A stretch of DNA of 19,839 bases from Hyphomicrobiaceae bacterium UBA2767 (GTDB lineage: Bacteria; Pseudomonadota; Alphaproteobacteria; Rhizobiales; Methyloligellaceae), in contig DEIT01000209.1 in assembly GCA_002352635.1 (NCBI GenBank), forward strand, positions 19,379 to 39,217, read 5' to 3'. The notes under the pieces were generated by a model, which was not told where the DNA came from, searched no databases, and saw only the letters and a list, made by a program, of their open reading frames with translations. Positions 1 to 8,027 of the stretch are shown here, in pieces. Positions within the stretch are counted from its first letter, which is position 1, and each line of letters opens with the position of its first letter. The position numbers were made by a program, and so were the translations under genes.

Positions 1-731
1 TGCTCGTAACCAAGCAGAAGCGCCTCATGGCTGGTGAACACATCCGTCGAACTCAGTTGCGGCGTGTTTTCAGGCGTCAATCCGCAGGCACGCATGAAGT
101 TGAGGCACTCGGAAATCCGGTCTGCAATCTCCTCATAGTGCTTCTCCGCCGGACCATCCTTGAGGAAGCCCAGGTTCCACTGGTGCACGTGATTGAGATT
201 GGCATAACCGCCTTGTGCCAACGCACGTAGCAGATTGAGCGTCGCCGCCGACTGACGATACCCTTTCAGGAGCCGCTGGGGGTCTGGAATGCGCGAGCTT
301 TCGGTAAACTCAATATCGTTGATAATATCGCCACGATAGCTCGGAAGCTCTATGTCACCCTGCTTTTCCATTGGTGAAGAACGCGGCTTGGCAAACTGGC
401 CGGCAATCCGCCCGAGCTTCACCACAGGACAACCGCCTGCAAACGTCAGAACGACTGCCATTTGCAGGAAGACGCGGAAAAAATCACGGATATTGTCAGC
501 TTCGTGCTCGGCAAAGCTTTCCGCACAATCACCACCCTGGAGAAGGAAGGCCTCACCACGCGATACACTCGCGAGCTGACGCTTAAGCTCACGTGCCTCA
601 CCTGCAAATACCAACGGCGGAAAGGTCCCGAGCTGCTTCTCAATGGCTTCGAGAGCCGCCAAATCGGGATAGTCGGGGACCTGAACGATCGGCTTTGAAC
701 GCCAGGTTTCTGGGGACCAGGATGCAGACAT
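1..731 (-). CDS. aroG: Class II 3-deoxy-7-phosphoheptulonate synthase (DAHP synthase), 5' part, truncated by window edge
   Basis: This enzyme catalyses the first step of the shikimate pathway, condensing phosphoenolpyruvate with erythrose 4-phosphate in the cytoplasm. The reverse strand is open from an ATG at 731 to base 1, giving 243 residues without a stop. The N-terminus (MSASWSPETWRSKPIVQ) and the block GGDCAESF at about residues 66-73 are typical of class II enzymes; Cys69 matches the metal-binding cysteine of the family. Further conserved blocks are RIAGQFAKPRSS, ELPSYRGDIIN, PDPQRLL and TSHEALLLGYE. The family is about 450-470 residues long, so the C-terminal half lies outside the window. 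A GGAG lies 11 bases before the start. The gene diverges from the VIT transporter gene. The family assignment is very firm; the symbol is less so, because class II members are named variously. Confidence 0.95.
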   Translation of the reverse strand, partial: MSASWSPETWRSKPIVQVPDYPDLAALEAIEKQLGTFPPLVFAGEARELKRQLASVSRGEAFLLQGGDCAESFAEHEADNIRDFFRVFLQMAVVLTFAGGCPVVKLGRIAGQFAKPRSSPMEKQGDIELPSYRGDIINDIEFTESSRIPDPQRLLKGYRQSAATLNLLRALAQGGYANLNHVHQWNLGFLKDGPAEKHYEEIADRISECLNFMRACGLTPENTPQLSSTDVFTSHEALLLGYE

Positions 732-911
732 GACTCATAAGACTCCAATAACTCGTGGATTTGCGAGGGGCAGTTTCTGAAGGCACCTTGAAGTAGGTCA
801 ATGTGCGACCCCAATGAACCCCGCAAACCAGCTTTGTTCGCTATATAGGCCATCGGTAACACTGTGACCAGTACGTGCACTTAACCACTCGCTATCAGGA
901 ACATATCGCTC
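732..911. promoter_or_regulatory. Divergent intergenic region between aroG and the VIT transporter gene
   Basis: These 180 bases separate two divergent genes and must hold both 5' regions. A palindromic CTATATAG at 841-848 could act as a -10 element on either strand, but I find no convincing -35 hexamer at 16-18 bp from it. An AGGA at 897-900 is the likely ribosome binding site of the gene starting at 912. I see no terminator and no small ORF that can be supported. Confidence 0.35.
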
Positions 912-1643
912 ATGCCCGTAACGCCCTTTCTTGAACACTCTCACGACCCGCAGGAGATTGCCCGACGGCTGCGGGAGGGACCCAGGATCAGCTATCTGCG
1001 TGACTGGGTTTACGGTGGTATTGACGGAACGGTCACCACGTTTGCCATAGTGGCTGCTGCCGTCGGTGCCGATCTGTCAAACCGGTACCTGCTCATTCTC
1101 GGAATGGCGAACCTTCTGGCGGATGGATTTTCCATGGCGGCCGCCAACTATTCCGGAACAAAAGCCGAAATCGAGGAATACAGTCTCGTCCGCCATATGG
1201 AGGAGCGCCACATCGAAGCGGCTCCTGACGGAGAGAGAGAAGAAATCCGGCAGATCTTTTCTTCCAAGGGGTTCAAGGGCAAGACGCTGGAGGCAGCCGT
1301 CGAGGTTATCACAGCGGAAAAAGAGCGGTGGATCGATACCATGATGACTGAAGAGCACGGATTGCCGCCGATCACGCGTTCTCCCTCAAGAGCGGGCCTC
1401 ATGACTTTTCTTGCTTTTGTTGCCTGCGGCTTCCTGCCTGTAGCACCGTTTGCTTTCGGGATCCCAGCGACCATTCTCACCTCTGTTATGATGGCGGCGT
1501 TCACCTTTTTCCTGATCGGTTCCTTGCGAAGCCGCTGGTCTCCGGTACATTGGCTACGTGCTGGAACAGAGACGCTCCTGATCGGGCTTGCTTCTGCGGG
1601 CGTCGCCTATCTTGTCGGTGATTTTCTCAAGCAAATTGTGTGA
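912..1643 (+). CDS. VIT1/CCC1-family transporter (probable Fe2+/Mn2+ transporter)
   Basis: This is a 243-residue inner-membrane protein of the vacuolar iron transporter family, which moves divalent metal such as iron or manganese, in known cases by proton exchange. The signature segment DWVYGGIDGTVTTFAIV (about 31-47) forms TM1, with Asp38 where the family has a functional Asp. TM2 spans about 57-78. A long Glu/Met-rich hydrophilic loop (about 84-150, with EEY, MEERH, EREEI, EKERW and MMTEEHG) fits the cytoplasmic metal-binding domain between TM2 and TM3. Three further hydrophobic segments (about 162-180, 184-204, 219-237) complete the usual five. The length is normal. It is followed by the YbdK-like ligase gene after 28 bases, so the two are probably co-transcribed. 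The metal specificity cannot be read from the sequence. Confidence 0.9.
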   Translation: MPVTPFLEHSHDPQEIARRLREGPRISYLRDWVYGGIDGTVTTFAIVAAAVGADLSNRYLLILGMANLLADGFSMAAANYSGTKAEIEEYSLVRHMEERHIEAAPDGEREEIRQIFSSKGFKGKTLEAAVEVITAEKERWIDTMMTEEHGLPPITRSPSRAGLMTFLAFVACGFLPVAPFAFGIPATILTSVMMAAFTFFLIGSLRSRWSPVHWLRAGTETLLIGLASAGVAYLVGDFLKQIV

Positions 1644-1671
1644 CGCGATTGTCCGCACCAAGGTGACGCCA

Positions 1672-2811
1672 ATGACGCTCAAAGATCCAAGCTTCACGCT
1701 CGGCGTCGAAGAAGAATATCTCCTTGTTGATCTCGAAACGCGCGACCTTGTCAGTGAGCTGCCGGACGGGTTGATGAAAAAGTGCGAGGCCGCCCTTGTT
1801 GAAGGCCAGGTCAGCCCCGAATTCATGCAGTCGCAAATAGAAATCGGAACGGATGTCTGCAAATCGGTTGCCGAAGCACGCGAGGAGTTACGTCACCTGC
1901 GCAAGACTGTGGCCGAAGTCGTGGCGGAGTTTGGTGTCGCGCCCATGGCGGCTTCAACGCATCCATTTGCAAAATGGTCGACCCAGCACCATACCGACAA
2001 GGAACGCTACCACACCATCGCGAAGGACTTGCAGGTTGTCGCCCGGCGAATGATCATTTGCGGGATGCACGTCCACATCGGGATCGACGACGACGAACTG
2101 CGCATCGATATCCTGAACCAGGCTGCCTATTTCCTGCCGCACCTGTTGTCCCTTTCGACATCTTCTCCCTTCTGGCAAGGCGAGCAGACCGGCCTCAAAT
2201 CCTATCGCCTGTCGGTTTTTGATGAACTGCCGCGCACTGGCCTGCCGCCGCAGTTTGTGAGTTTCAGTGAATACGAGCGTACCGTCGCATCACTTGTGAA
2301 AGCCGGGGTCATCGAGGATGGCACCAAGATCTGGTGGGATCTGCGTCCGAGTGCACGTTTCCCGACGCTCGAAATGCGGGTGACGGATGTCTGCCCGCTG
2401 CTTGATGACACGATCTGTATCGCCGCACTGTTTCAGTGCATTTGCAGGTTTCTCTATCGCCTAAGACGCACCAACCAGCGCTGGCGGTACTATCCGCCGT
2501 TCCTCGTCAACGAAAACCGCTGGAGGGCCCAACGCTACGGCACGACAGAGGGCCTGGTCGATTTTGGCCGCGGGGAGCTCATTCCGAGCGCAGATCTGAT
2601 GGCCGAGTTGCTTGAGTTGATTGCTGAAGATGCCGAGGCGCTCGGCTGCGTGGCGGAAACTGATCATGCCAAGACCATCATCAAGCGCGGCACCAGTGCC
2701 GAGCGTCAAGTGGCCTGTTTTGAGGAGGCGAAAGCCAGAGGCATGAGTGAAGAGGATGCCTTCAAAGCGGTCGTCGATCTACTGCTCAAAGAGACACTCG
2801 CAGCAAACTAG
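1672..2811 (+). CDS. Carboxylate-amine ligase, YbdK/GCS2 family
   Basis: This is a 379-residue member of the glutamate-cysteine ligase type 2 (YbdK) family, ATP-dependent enzymes that join an amine to a carboxylate; the E. coli homologue has only weak gamma-glutamylcysteine ligase activity. The hallmark FTLGVEEEYLLVD (residues 8-20) holds the acidic ATP/metal-binding cluster. MHVHIGIDDDELRI and WWDLRPSARFPTLEMRVTDVCP are the other family blocks. The frame is open back to an ATG at 1588, but that would overlap the transporter gene by 56 bases. The ATG at 1672 has an AAGGTG 6 bases upstream and starts directly before the conserved N-terminus, so I prefer it. An in-frame GTG at 1663 is a weaker alternative. 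The gene converges on the SDR gene and its stop overlaps that gene's stop. A role in thiol chemistry alongside the nearby glutathione reductase is inference only. Confidence 0.88.
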   Translation: MTLKDPSFTLGVEEEYLLVDLETRDLVSELPDGLMKKCEAALVEGQVSPEFMQSQIEIGTDVCKSVAEAREELRHLRKTVAEVVAEFGVAPMAASTHPFAKWSTQHHTDKERYHTIAKDLQVVARRMIICGMHVHIGIDDDELRIDILNQAAYFLPHLLSLSTSSPFWQGEQTGLKSYRLSVFDELPRTGLPPQFVSFSEYERTVASLVKAGVIEDGTKIWWDLRPSARFPTLEMRVTDVCPLLDDTICIAALFQCICRFLYRLRRTNQRWRYYPPFLVNENRWRAQRYGTTEGLVDFGRGELIPSADLMAELLELIAEDAEALGCVAETDHAKTIIKRGTSAERQVACFEEAKARGMSEEDAFKAVVDLLLKETLAAN

Positions 2812-3578
2812 AGCTGGATGTTCATCCCGCCGTCGACCGTCAGACCTTCTCCGGTAATGAAGGACGCCTCATCACTTGCAAGAAACAGGGCCGCCTTGGC
2901 GATGTCTTCAGGTGCAGCAAACCGCTTCAGAGGTGTGCGGTTAACAAGGCCCTGGCGCACGGCTTCATTTCGCAGGATACGTTCTGTCATTGCCGTCGCC
3001 GCGTACCCCGGACAGATATAATTCACCCGCACATTGAACGCCGCATACTCAACGGCAATGCTGCGCGAAAGCCCCGCGATTGCAGCCTTTGTGGTGGAAT
3101 AGGCGGAAAGCTGGCGAACGTGCACACCTTCCATGATCGATGAAATATTGATGATGGACGCACCATCTGCCGCCGTGAGCAGCTTCAGGCCATCGCGTGA
3201 CAAACGCATTGCAGCCGTCAGATTGATATCCAGAATCTCGTGCCACTGTTCGTCCGTGATGTGCCGGAAGTCTTCGCGTTGGGTAATGCCTGCATTGTTA
3301 ACGAGGACATCAAGCCGCCCATGCGCCTGCTCTATTGTGGATAGTGCTGCAGCAATATCTTTAACCTCGCAAACGTCGAGATGGAGAGGCGTGGCCGAGC
3401 CGCCCGCTTCTTTGATTAGATCGACCGTTTCCTGATTGCTGTCATCGTCGCGGTCACTGGCAAAAACATGGGCACCCTGACGCCCGAATTCCAAGCAAAT
3501 CGCCCGGCCAAATCCACTCCCGGCACCCGTTACCAGCGCAATCTTTTTCTCAAGCCGCCCCATATGATCCGTACCCAT
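2808..3578 (-). CDS. SDR-family NAD(P)-dependent oxidoreductase
   Basis: This is a classical short-chain dehydrogenase/reductase of 256 residues; the substrate is unknown. The Rossmann nucleotide-binding motif TGAGSGFGR is at 17-25, the NNAG motif at 94-97, a helix-4 Asn at about 119, the catalytic Ser at 146/147, and the YxxxK pair at Tyr160 and Lys164. CPGYAATAM (189-197) and the C-terminal GEGLTVDGGM fit 3-oxoacyl-ACP reductase-like SDRs. Asp42 after the second beta strand (ASDRDDD) suggests a preference for NAD(H). The start could instead be the Met six codons in (3563). It is the last gene of a minus-strand run, 40 bases after gor. Its stop shares the bases CTAG with the stop of the convergent ligase gene. 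Confidence 0.9.
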   Translation of the reverse strand: MGTDHMGRLEKKIALVTGAGSGFGRAICLEFGRQGAHVFASDRDDDSNQETVDLIKEAGGSATPLHLDVCEVKDIAAALSTIEQAHGRLDVLVNNAGITQREDFRHITDEQWHEILDINLTAAMRLSRDGLKLLTAADGASIINISSIMEGVHVRQLSAYSTTKAAIAGLSRSIAVEYAAFNVRVNYICPGYAATAMTERILRNEAVRQGLVNRTPLKRFAAPEDIAKAALFLASDEASFITGEGLTVDGGMNIQL

Positions 3579-3618
3579 ACTTTTTTCTTGTTATCGTCTC
3601 TTGAGCCGTCAGGCGCAA

Positions 3619-4992
3619 CTATTCGGCGGCCGGATGCCATTTCTCTTTCATTGTGACCAGTTCTTCTGCGGCACTCGGATGCAGCGCCATGGTGGCATCG
3701 AAGTCGGCCTTGGTTGCGCCCATATGCATGGCAATCGCCACCGACTGAGCGATCTCTCCGGCATCGGCACCAAGGATGTGGCACCCGATGACGCGCTCAC
3801 TTTCGGCGTCCACGATGAGCTTGATGATCATCTGCTCATCGCGGCCTGAAAGGGTGTGTTTCAGCGGGCGGAACTGGCTCTTGTAAATATCGATTTCATG
3901 AAACGCTTTGCGCGCTTCTGTTTCTGTCATTCCGACGGTCCCTAGTTCAGGGTCCGTAAATACGGCTGTCGGGATACAGGAATAGTCGACCTTTGTCGGG
4001 TTGTCATTGAACACCGTCTCGGCGAATGCGGCACCTTCGCGGATGGCCACAGGTGTGAGCTGCACCTCAAATGTGACGTCCCCGACTGCATAGATGTTCT
4101 CTACTGATGTACGGCCCGTCTCATCAACAACAACCTGGCCCCGGGAACCTGTCTTGACACCAGCTTCTTCAAGACCAAGACCGCTTGTATTCGGCACACG
4201 TCCGGTGGCGTACATCACCGCTCCGGCGTCGACTTTCTCGCCTGAAGAAAGGACCACAGTGTAGGAGCCATCTTTGGCCACGACTTCCGCTACGTCGGTG
4301 TTCAGTGTGATATCGATGCCCCGTTCGCGCATGGCGTCGGCAAGTCCGTCGCGCAAATCATCATCAAAGCCGCGCAAAACTTGCTCGCCTCGATAGATGA
4401 CGTGAACATCGACACCGAGACCATTGAAAATACAGGCGAATTCAAGCGCGATATAGCCCGCGCCAACAATGACGATTCTTTCCGGAAGCGCGTCCAGATG
4501 AAAGACCTCATTGGATGTGATGGTGTGTTCCGCGCCGGGTATATCAGGGACGAATGGCCGCCCGCCCGTTGCGATCAGTATATTTTTTGAAGTTACTGTC
4601 TTGCCTGATTCAGTCAGCCTGATTGTGTGCGCATCGATCAGTTCAGCGCGCTCATGCAACGTTTCCACACCGGCAGTCTTGAGATTGCGCGCATAGATGC
4701 CTTCAAGGCGTTCGATCTCCTTGTCCTTGTTGGCGACCAGTGTCGGCCAGTCGAATTTCAGGCCATCGACACTCCACCCAAAGCCAGCGGCATCCTCGAT
4801 GTCGCCACTGACGTGCGACGCATAAACGAACAGCTTTTTCGGAATACAACCGCGCACGACGCAGGTTCCGCCATAACGGTATTCTTCAGCTATGGCGACT
4901 TTGGCTCCATGGTTCGCACTCATGCGAGCCGCGCGCACGCCGCCGGACCCTCCGCCGATAACGAAGAGATCGTAGTCGAAGGAATTCGTCAT
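3619..4992 (-). CDS. gor: Glutathione-disulfide reductase
   Basis: This cytoplasmic flavoenzyme reduces glutathione disulfide with NADPH. The protein is 457 residues, normal for the family. The FAD-binding GGGSGG is at 13-18, and the redox-active disulfide is Cys44/Cys49 in GGTCVVRGCIPKK. The second dinucleotide fold is GAGYIALEFA (about 177-186), and the arginines in IYRGEQVLRGFD are typical of NADPH rather than NADH specificity. ATGRVPN precedes the FAD-domain Asp segment AVGDVT. The C-terminal HPSAAEEL gives the catalytic His438/Glu443 pair. The start ATG overlaps the rpiA stop (ATGA), with a GAGG 4 bases upstream, which points to translational coupling. gor directly after rpiA is a common alphaproteobacterial arrangement and pairs the enzyme with a pentose-phosphate gene supporting NADPH supply. 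Confidence 0.96.
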   Translation of the reverse strand: MTNSFDYDLFVIGGGSGGVRAARMSANHGAKVAIAEEYRYGGTCVVRGCIPKKLFVYASHVSGDIEDAAGFGWSVDGLKFDWPTLVANKDKEIERLEGIYARNLKTAGVETLHERAELIDAHTIRLTESGKTVTSKNILIATGGRPFVPDIPGAEHTITSNEVFHLDALPERIVIVGAGYIALEFACIFNGLGVDVHVIYRGEQVLRGFDDDLRDGLADAMRERGIDITLNTDVAEVVAKDGSYTVVLSSGEKVDAGAVMYATGRVPNTSGLGLEEAGVKTGSRGQVVVDETGRTSVENIYAVGDVTFEVQLTPVAIREGAAFAETVFNDNPTKVDYSCIPTAVFTDPELGTVGMTETEARKAFHEIDIYKSQFRPLKHTLSGRDEQMIIKLIVDAESERVIGCHILGADAGEIAQSVAIAMHMGATKADFDATMALHPSAAEELVTMKEKWHPAAE

Positions 4993-5687
4993 GTTGCCTC
5001 ACCGAGAACTTCAACACCATCCGCTCCGGCAATGACGGCTGAATTCGCCAACCCGATAAACAGGCCATGCTCAACGACGCCGGGAATGATTGAAAGCACT
5101 AGCGCAAGTTGCTCAGGGTCGTTGATCGTTCCGAACGCACAATCAGCAATGTAGTTGCCGCCGTCGGTGACAAACGGGTTTGCCTGTGTGCCCCTCACTC
5201 CAACATCTCCTTCGCAGCCAAAGTCTCGTGCGACGGTGCGCACCTTATCCAGTGTCGCCTGCCAACCGAATGCGGCAATTTCGATCGGCAGCGGAAATGC
5301 ACCGAGTTTCGCAACCAGCTTGCTGTCATCAGCAATAACGACCATCCGCTCCGAAGCGGCGGCCACGATCTTTTCGCGCAGCAGCGCACCACCGCCGCCC
5401 TTTATGAGCCGCAAGGCGTCATCCAGCTCGTCAGCACCGTCAACCGTAAGATCGAGTTCGGGCTGCTCTCCCAGAGTCGCAAGTGGAATGCCCAAGGCTT
5501 GCGCCTGTTTGTGCGTGGCTTCCGATGTCGGCACGCAAATGACGTCAAGCCCATCGGCAACTTTTGCACCCAGAACATCGACAAACTTCGCAGCCGTCGA
5601 TCCTGTACCCAGCCCGAGGCGCATGCCCGGCTTCACATATGCGAGCGCGCGTTCAGCGGCTCGCTGCTTGAGCGTGTCGCTGTCCAT
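4989..5687 (-). CDS. rpiA: Ribose-5-phosphate isomerase A
   Basis: RpiA interconverts ribose 5-phosphate and ribulose 5-phosphate in the non-oxidative pentose phosphate pathway. The 232-residue protein is of normal length. GLGTGSTAAKF (25-35) is the phosphate-binding loop, VPTSEATHKQA follows it, DGADELD (83-89) carries the active-site aspartates, and KGGGGALLREK (96-106) contains the expected general base, Glu105. The start ATG at 5687 has an AGGG about 5 bases upstream. It lies 20 bases after gabD and overlaps gor by 4 bases, so it is the second gene of a four-gene operon. Confidence 0.96.
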   Translation of the reverse strand: MDSDTLKQRAAERALAYVKPGMRLGLGTGSTAAKFVDVLGAKVADGLDVICVPTSEATHKQAQALGIPLATLGEQPELDLTVDGADELDDALRLIKGGGGALLREKIVAAASERMVVIADDSKLVAKLGAFPLPIEIAAFGWQATLDKVRTVARDFGCEGDVGVRGTQANPFVTDGGNYIADCAFGTINDPEQLALVLSIIPGVVEHGLFIGLANSAVIAGADGVEVLGEAT

Positions 5688-5707
5688 TTTTCCCTATGCC
5701 TTTTGCG

Positions 5708-7156
5708 CTAACCGTCAAGGCCACCCATGAAGGTGTACTTGATCTCCAGAAAATCCTCGACGCCGTGATGCGAACCCTCGCGGCCAAGACCTGATTCCTT
5801 GAAGCCGCCAAATGGCGCCATCTCAGTAGAAATCACCCCTTCATTGACACCCACAAGACCGAATTCAAGCTGTTCGGATACACGCCAGCAGCGGCCGATG
5901 TCACGGGAGAAGAAATAGGCGGCGAGACCAAATGGTGTCGAGTTGGCAACCTCAATGGCCTCTTCTTCCGTCTTGAAGCGGTAGAGCGCCGCAACCGGAC
6001 CGAACACCTCTTCCTTGTTTATGAGCATCTTTGTCGATGCCTCGGTCAGAACCGTCGGCTCATAGAAGGTGCCGCCGAGCTCGTGACGTCTCCCGCCCGT
6101 AACAACAGTCGCACCGTGACCCACTGCATCCTTCACATGGCTCTCTACCTTCGCGAGCGCCTGCTCATTGATCAATGGCCCCATGTTGACGCCGACCTCT
6201 GTGCCCTGACCGACTTTCATCTTCATGACATGACTGGCGAGCTTTTCCGCATATGCATCATAGATGCCGTCCTGAACGAGAATCCGGTTGGCGCTGACAC
6301 ACACCTGCCCGGTGTTGCGAAACTTGCAGGCGATTGTGCTCTGGATCGCCTTCTCGAGATCGGCATCGTCGAAAACGATGAACGGCGCGTTCCCGCCAAG
6401 CTCCAGGGCAACATGCTTCACCGTGCTCGCACTTTGCTCCATCAGCAATTTGCCGACGGCAGTCGAGCCGGTGAAGCCGATGGCGCGCACGAGCGGATTG
6501 GAGGTGAGCTCCTTGCCGATTGTCGGTGCGTCACCGGTAACGATGTTGAGCACACCTTTGGGAATACCGGCACGGTCGGCCAGTTCCGCCAATGCCAGCG
6601 CGGAAAGCGGCGTATCCGGTGCGGGCTTGCAGACGACCGTACAGCCGACGGCAATTGCCGGCGCGACTTTTCGCGTGATCATGGCCATCGGGAAGTTCCA
6701 GGGCGTGATGGCGCCAACGACACCGACTGGTTCTTTTGAAACAATGATACGCCCATCATGGCGATGGGTCGGAATGGTCTCGCCGTAAATCCGTTTGGCT
6801 TCTTCGGCATAGAGTTCGATGAACCCCGCGCCATAACCGATCTCACCCTTCGCTTCAGCAAGCGGCTTGCCCTGCTCCGTCGTCATCAGCAGGGCGAGGT
6901 CATCGGTGGCTTCGATAATCAGATTGAACCAGCGCCGCATGATCGTTGCGCGCTCCTTGGCGAGAAGTCCGCGCCAGGGACGGAAGGCCGTGTTGGCGGC
7001 CTCTATTGCGCGGCGTGTCTCGTCCGTGCCGAGATCGGGCACTTGGGTAATTTCATCGCCCGTGGCCGGGTTCAGGACCGGCGTCTGCGGCTTGCCTGTC
7101 CATTCGCCATCAATGTAACACTGATTTTTCAGAAGGCCCGTATCATTCAACTTCAT
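5708..7156 (-). CDS. gabD: NAD(P)-dependent succinate-semialdehyde dehydrogenase
   Basis: This enzyme oxidises succinate semialdehyde to succinate, typically the last step of GABA degradation. It has 482 residues, the usual GabD length. ALDH-superfamily landmarks are all present: the TPWNFP segment with Asn154, CKPAP with Lys177, GFTGSTAVGK (cofactor loop), LELGG with Glu252, and the nucleophile Cys286 in FRNTGQVC. The C-terminal PFGGFKESGLGREGSHHGVEDF block is characteristic of the GabD subgroup. The strong GGAGGAG before the start supports the ATG at 7156. It heads a minus-strand run with rpiA, gor and an SDR. No GABA transaminase gene is visible nearby, so the aldehyde source is unknown. 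Other aldehyde substrates, such as glutarate semialdehyde, remain possible. Confidence 0.92.
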   Translation of the reverse strand: MKLNDTGLLKNQCYIDGEWTGKPQTPVLNPATGDEITQVPDLGTDETRRAIEAANTAFRPWRGLLAKERATIMRRWFNLIIEATDDLALLMTTEQGKPLAEAKGEIGYGAGFIELYAEEAKRIYGETIPTHRHDGRIIVSKEPVGVVGAITPWNFPMAMITRKVAPAIAVGCTVVCKPAPDTPLSALALAELADRAGIPKGVLNIVTGDAPTIGKELTSNPLVRAIGFTGSTAVGKLLMEQSASTVKHVALELGGNAPFIVFDDADLEKAIQSTIACKFRNTGQVCVSANRILVQDGIYDAYAEKLASHVMKMKVGQGTEVGVNMGPLINEQALAKVESHVKDAVGHGATVVTGGRRHELGGTFYEPTVLTEASTKMLINKEEVFGPVAALYRFKTEEEAIEVANSTPFGLAAYFFSRDIGRCWRVSEQLEFGLVGVNEGVISTEMAPFGGFKESGLGREGSHHGVEDFLEIKYTFMGGLDG

Positions 7157-7228
7157 CGTCTGCTCCTCCGCTGGACCTATTGAAGTCGGTCCTACGCAAC
7201 ATTGAACCTAGGGATACTGCCGCGAGCC

Positions 7229-7936
7229 ATGGAAATGCAACCAGACAATATCAAAAGTGTGCAATTGGATGGCGCTACGCTCATCTTCGATCTCGACGGA
7301 ACTCTGGTGGATACTGCCCCCGACCTCTTCGCAACGCTCAATCACATTCTCGATCAGGAGGCCTTGCCTGCCGCGGCGGACGACATGATCCGTCCTCATA
7401 TCAGCTTTGGCGCGCGGCGGATGATCGAAGAGGGGATCGCGCTTGCCGGGGTGAGGCGGAGTGACGATGAACTTGACCAGTTGCTGGCACGCTTTCTAGA
7501 CCACTATGCCGCAAACATCGCGGTGAAAAGTGCGCCCTACCCCACCGTGGTGGAAGTGCTTGTTGCAGCAGCACAGGGCGGCGCAAAGCTCGGCGTCTGC
7601 ACCAACAAACGCGAGAGGCTGGCACGCCAGTTGCTCGGCGAACTCGAGCTGCACAGTCATTTCGAGGCAATCCTTGGCTATGACACGCTGGATGTGCGCA
7701 AACCCCACCCCCGCCACCTGACCGAAACCATTCGGCGCGCCGGGGGTAACCCGGAAAAAGCCATCATGGTTGGCGACAGTCCCACGGATGTTGCAACTGC
7801 CAAAGCCGCTGGAATTCCGGTCATCGCGGTATCGTTCGGCTATTCGGAAGTCCCGCCCCGCGAATTGGGGGCCGATATCGTTATTGACGACTATGCGGAC
7901 TTTTTGGATGCAGCCTTACAACTGCTCCCGCGTTAG
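7229..7936 (+). CDS. gph: HAD-IA hydrolase, phosphoglycolate phosphatase-like
   Basis: This is a 235-residue haloacid dehalogenase-family phosphatase, probably hydrolysing 2-phosphoglycolate to glycolate. Motif I is DLDGTLVDT, with the nucleophile Asp21 and acid/base Asp23. Motif II is the Thr in GVCTNKRE, motif III the Lys of RKPHP, and motif IV GDSPTDVATAKAAG, with two aspartates for Mg2+. The helical cap between motifs I and II is of C1 type, as in Gph. The frame is open to a TTG at 7202, but no site there has a clear ribosome binding site; I chose the first ATG. A second ATG two codons later is equally possible. The gene diverges from gabD with about 70 bases between them. The subfamily is convincing; the exact substrate is inferred. 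Confidence 0.85.
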   Translation: MEMQPDNIKSVQLDGATLIFDLDGTLVDTAPDLFATLNHILDQEALPAAADDMIRPHISFGARRMIEEGIALAGVRRSDDELDQLLARFLDHYAANIAVKSAPYPTVVEVLVAAAQGGAKLGVCTNKRERLARQLLGELELHSHFEAILGYDTLDVRKPHPRHLTETIRRAGGNPEKAIMVGDSPTDVATAKAAGIPVIAVSFGYSEVPPRELGADIVIDDYADFLDAALQLLPR

Positions 7937-8013
7937 CTGATCTCCAGAATGGCCTCTCACAGCAATGTGCGGTGAGCTTGAAGCATGCCTCCACTATGCT
8001 GACACAACGTCTT

Positions 8014-8020
8014 GGGAGGA
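8014..8020 (+). promoter_or_regulatory. Strong ribosome binding site deciding the start at 8028
   Basis: GGGAGGA lies 7 bases before the ATG at 8028. The same frame is open to an earlier start at 7965, but no ribosome binding site precedes that one, and only the downstream start places a signal peptide at the N-terminus. Confidence 0.75.
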
Positions 8021-8027
8021 ATACAAA

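Noticed and set aside
446..880. 144-residue open frame on the minus strand
   Set aside because: It lies in another frame of the class II DAHP synthase gene and its upstream region; the DAHP synthase frame has unmistakable family motifs and this frame has none.
1588..1671. 28-codon N-terminal extension of the YbdK-like ligase
   Set aside because: It would overlap the transporter gene by 56 bases and lies before the conserved N-terminus; the ATG at 1672 has a ribosome binding site.
4627..5154. 175-residue plus-strand frame opposite gor and rpiA
   Set aside because: It is antisense to two well-supported genes, shows no domain, and has the composition of a reverse-complement shadow.
6083..6739. 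218-residue plus-strand frame opposite gabD
   Set aside because: It is fully antisense to the conserved ALDH core and matches no family.
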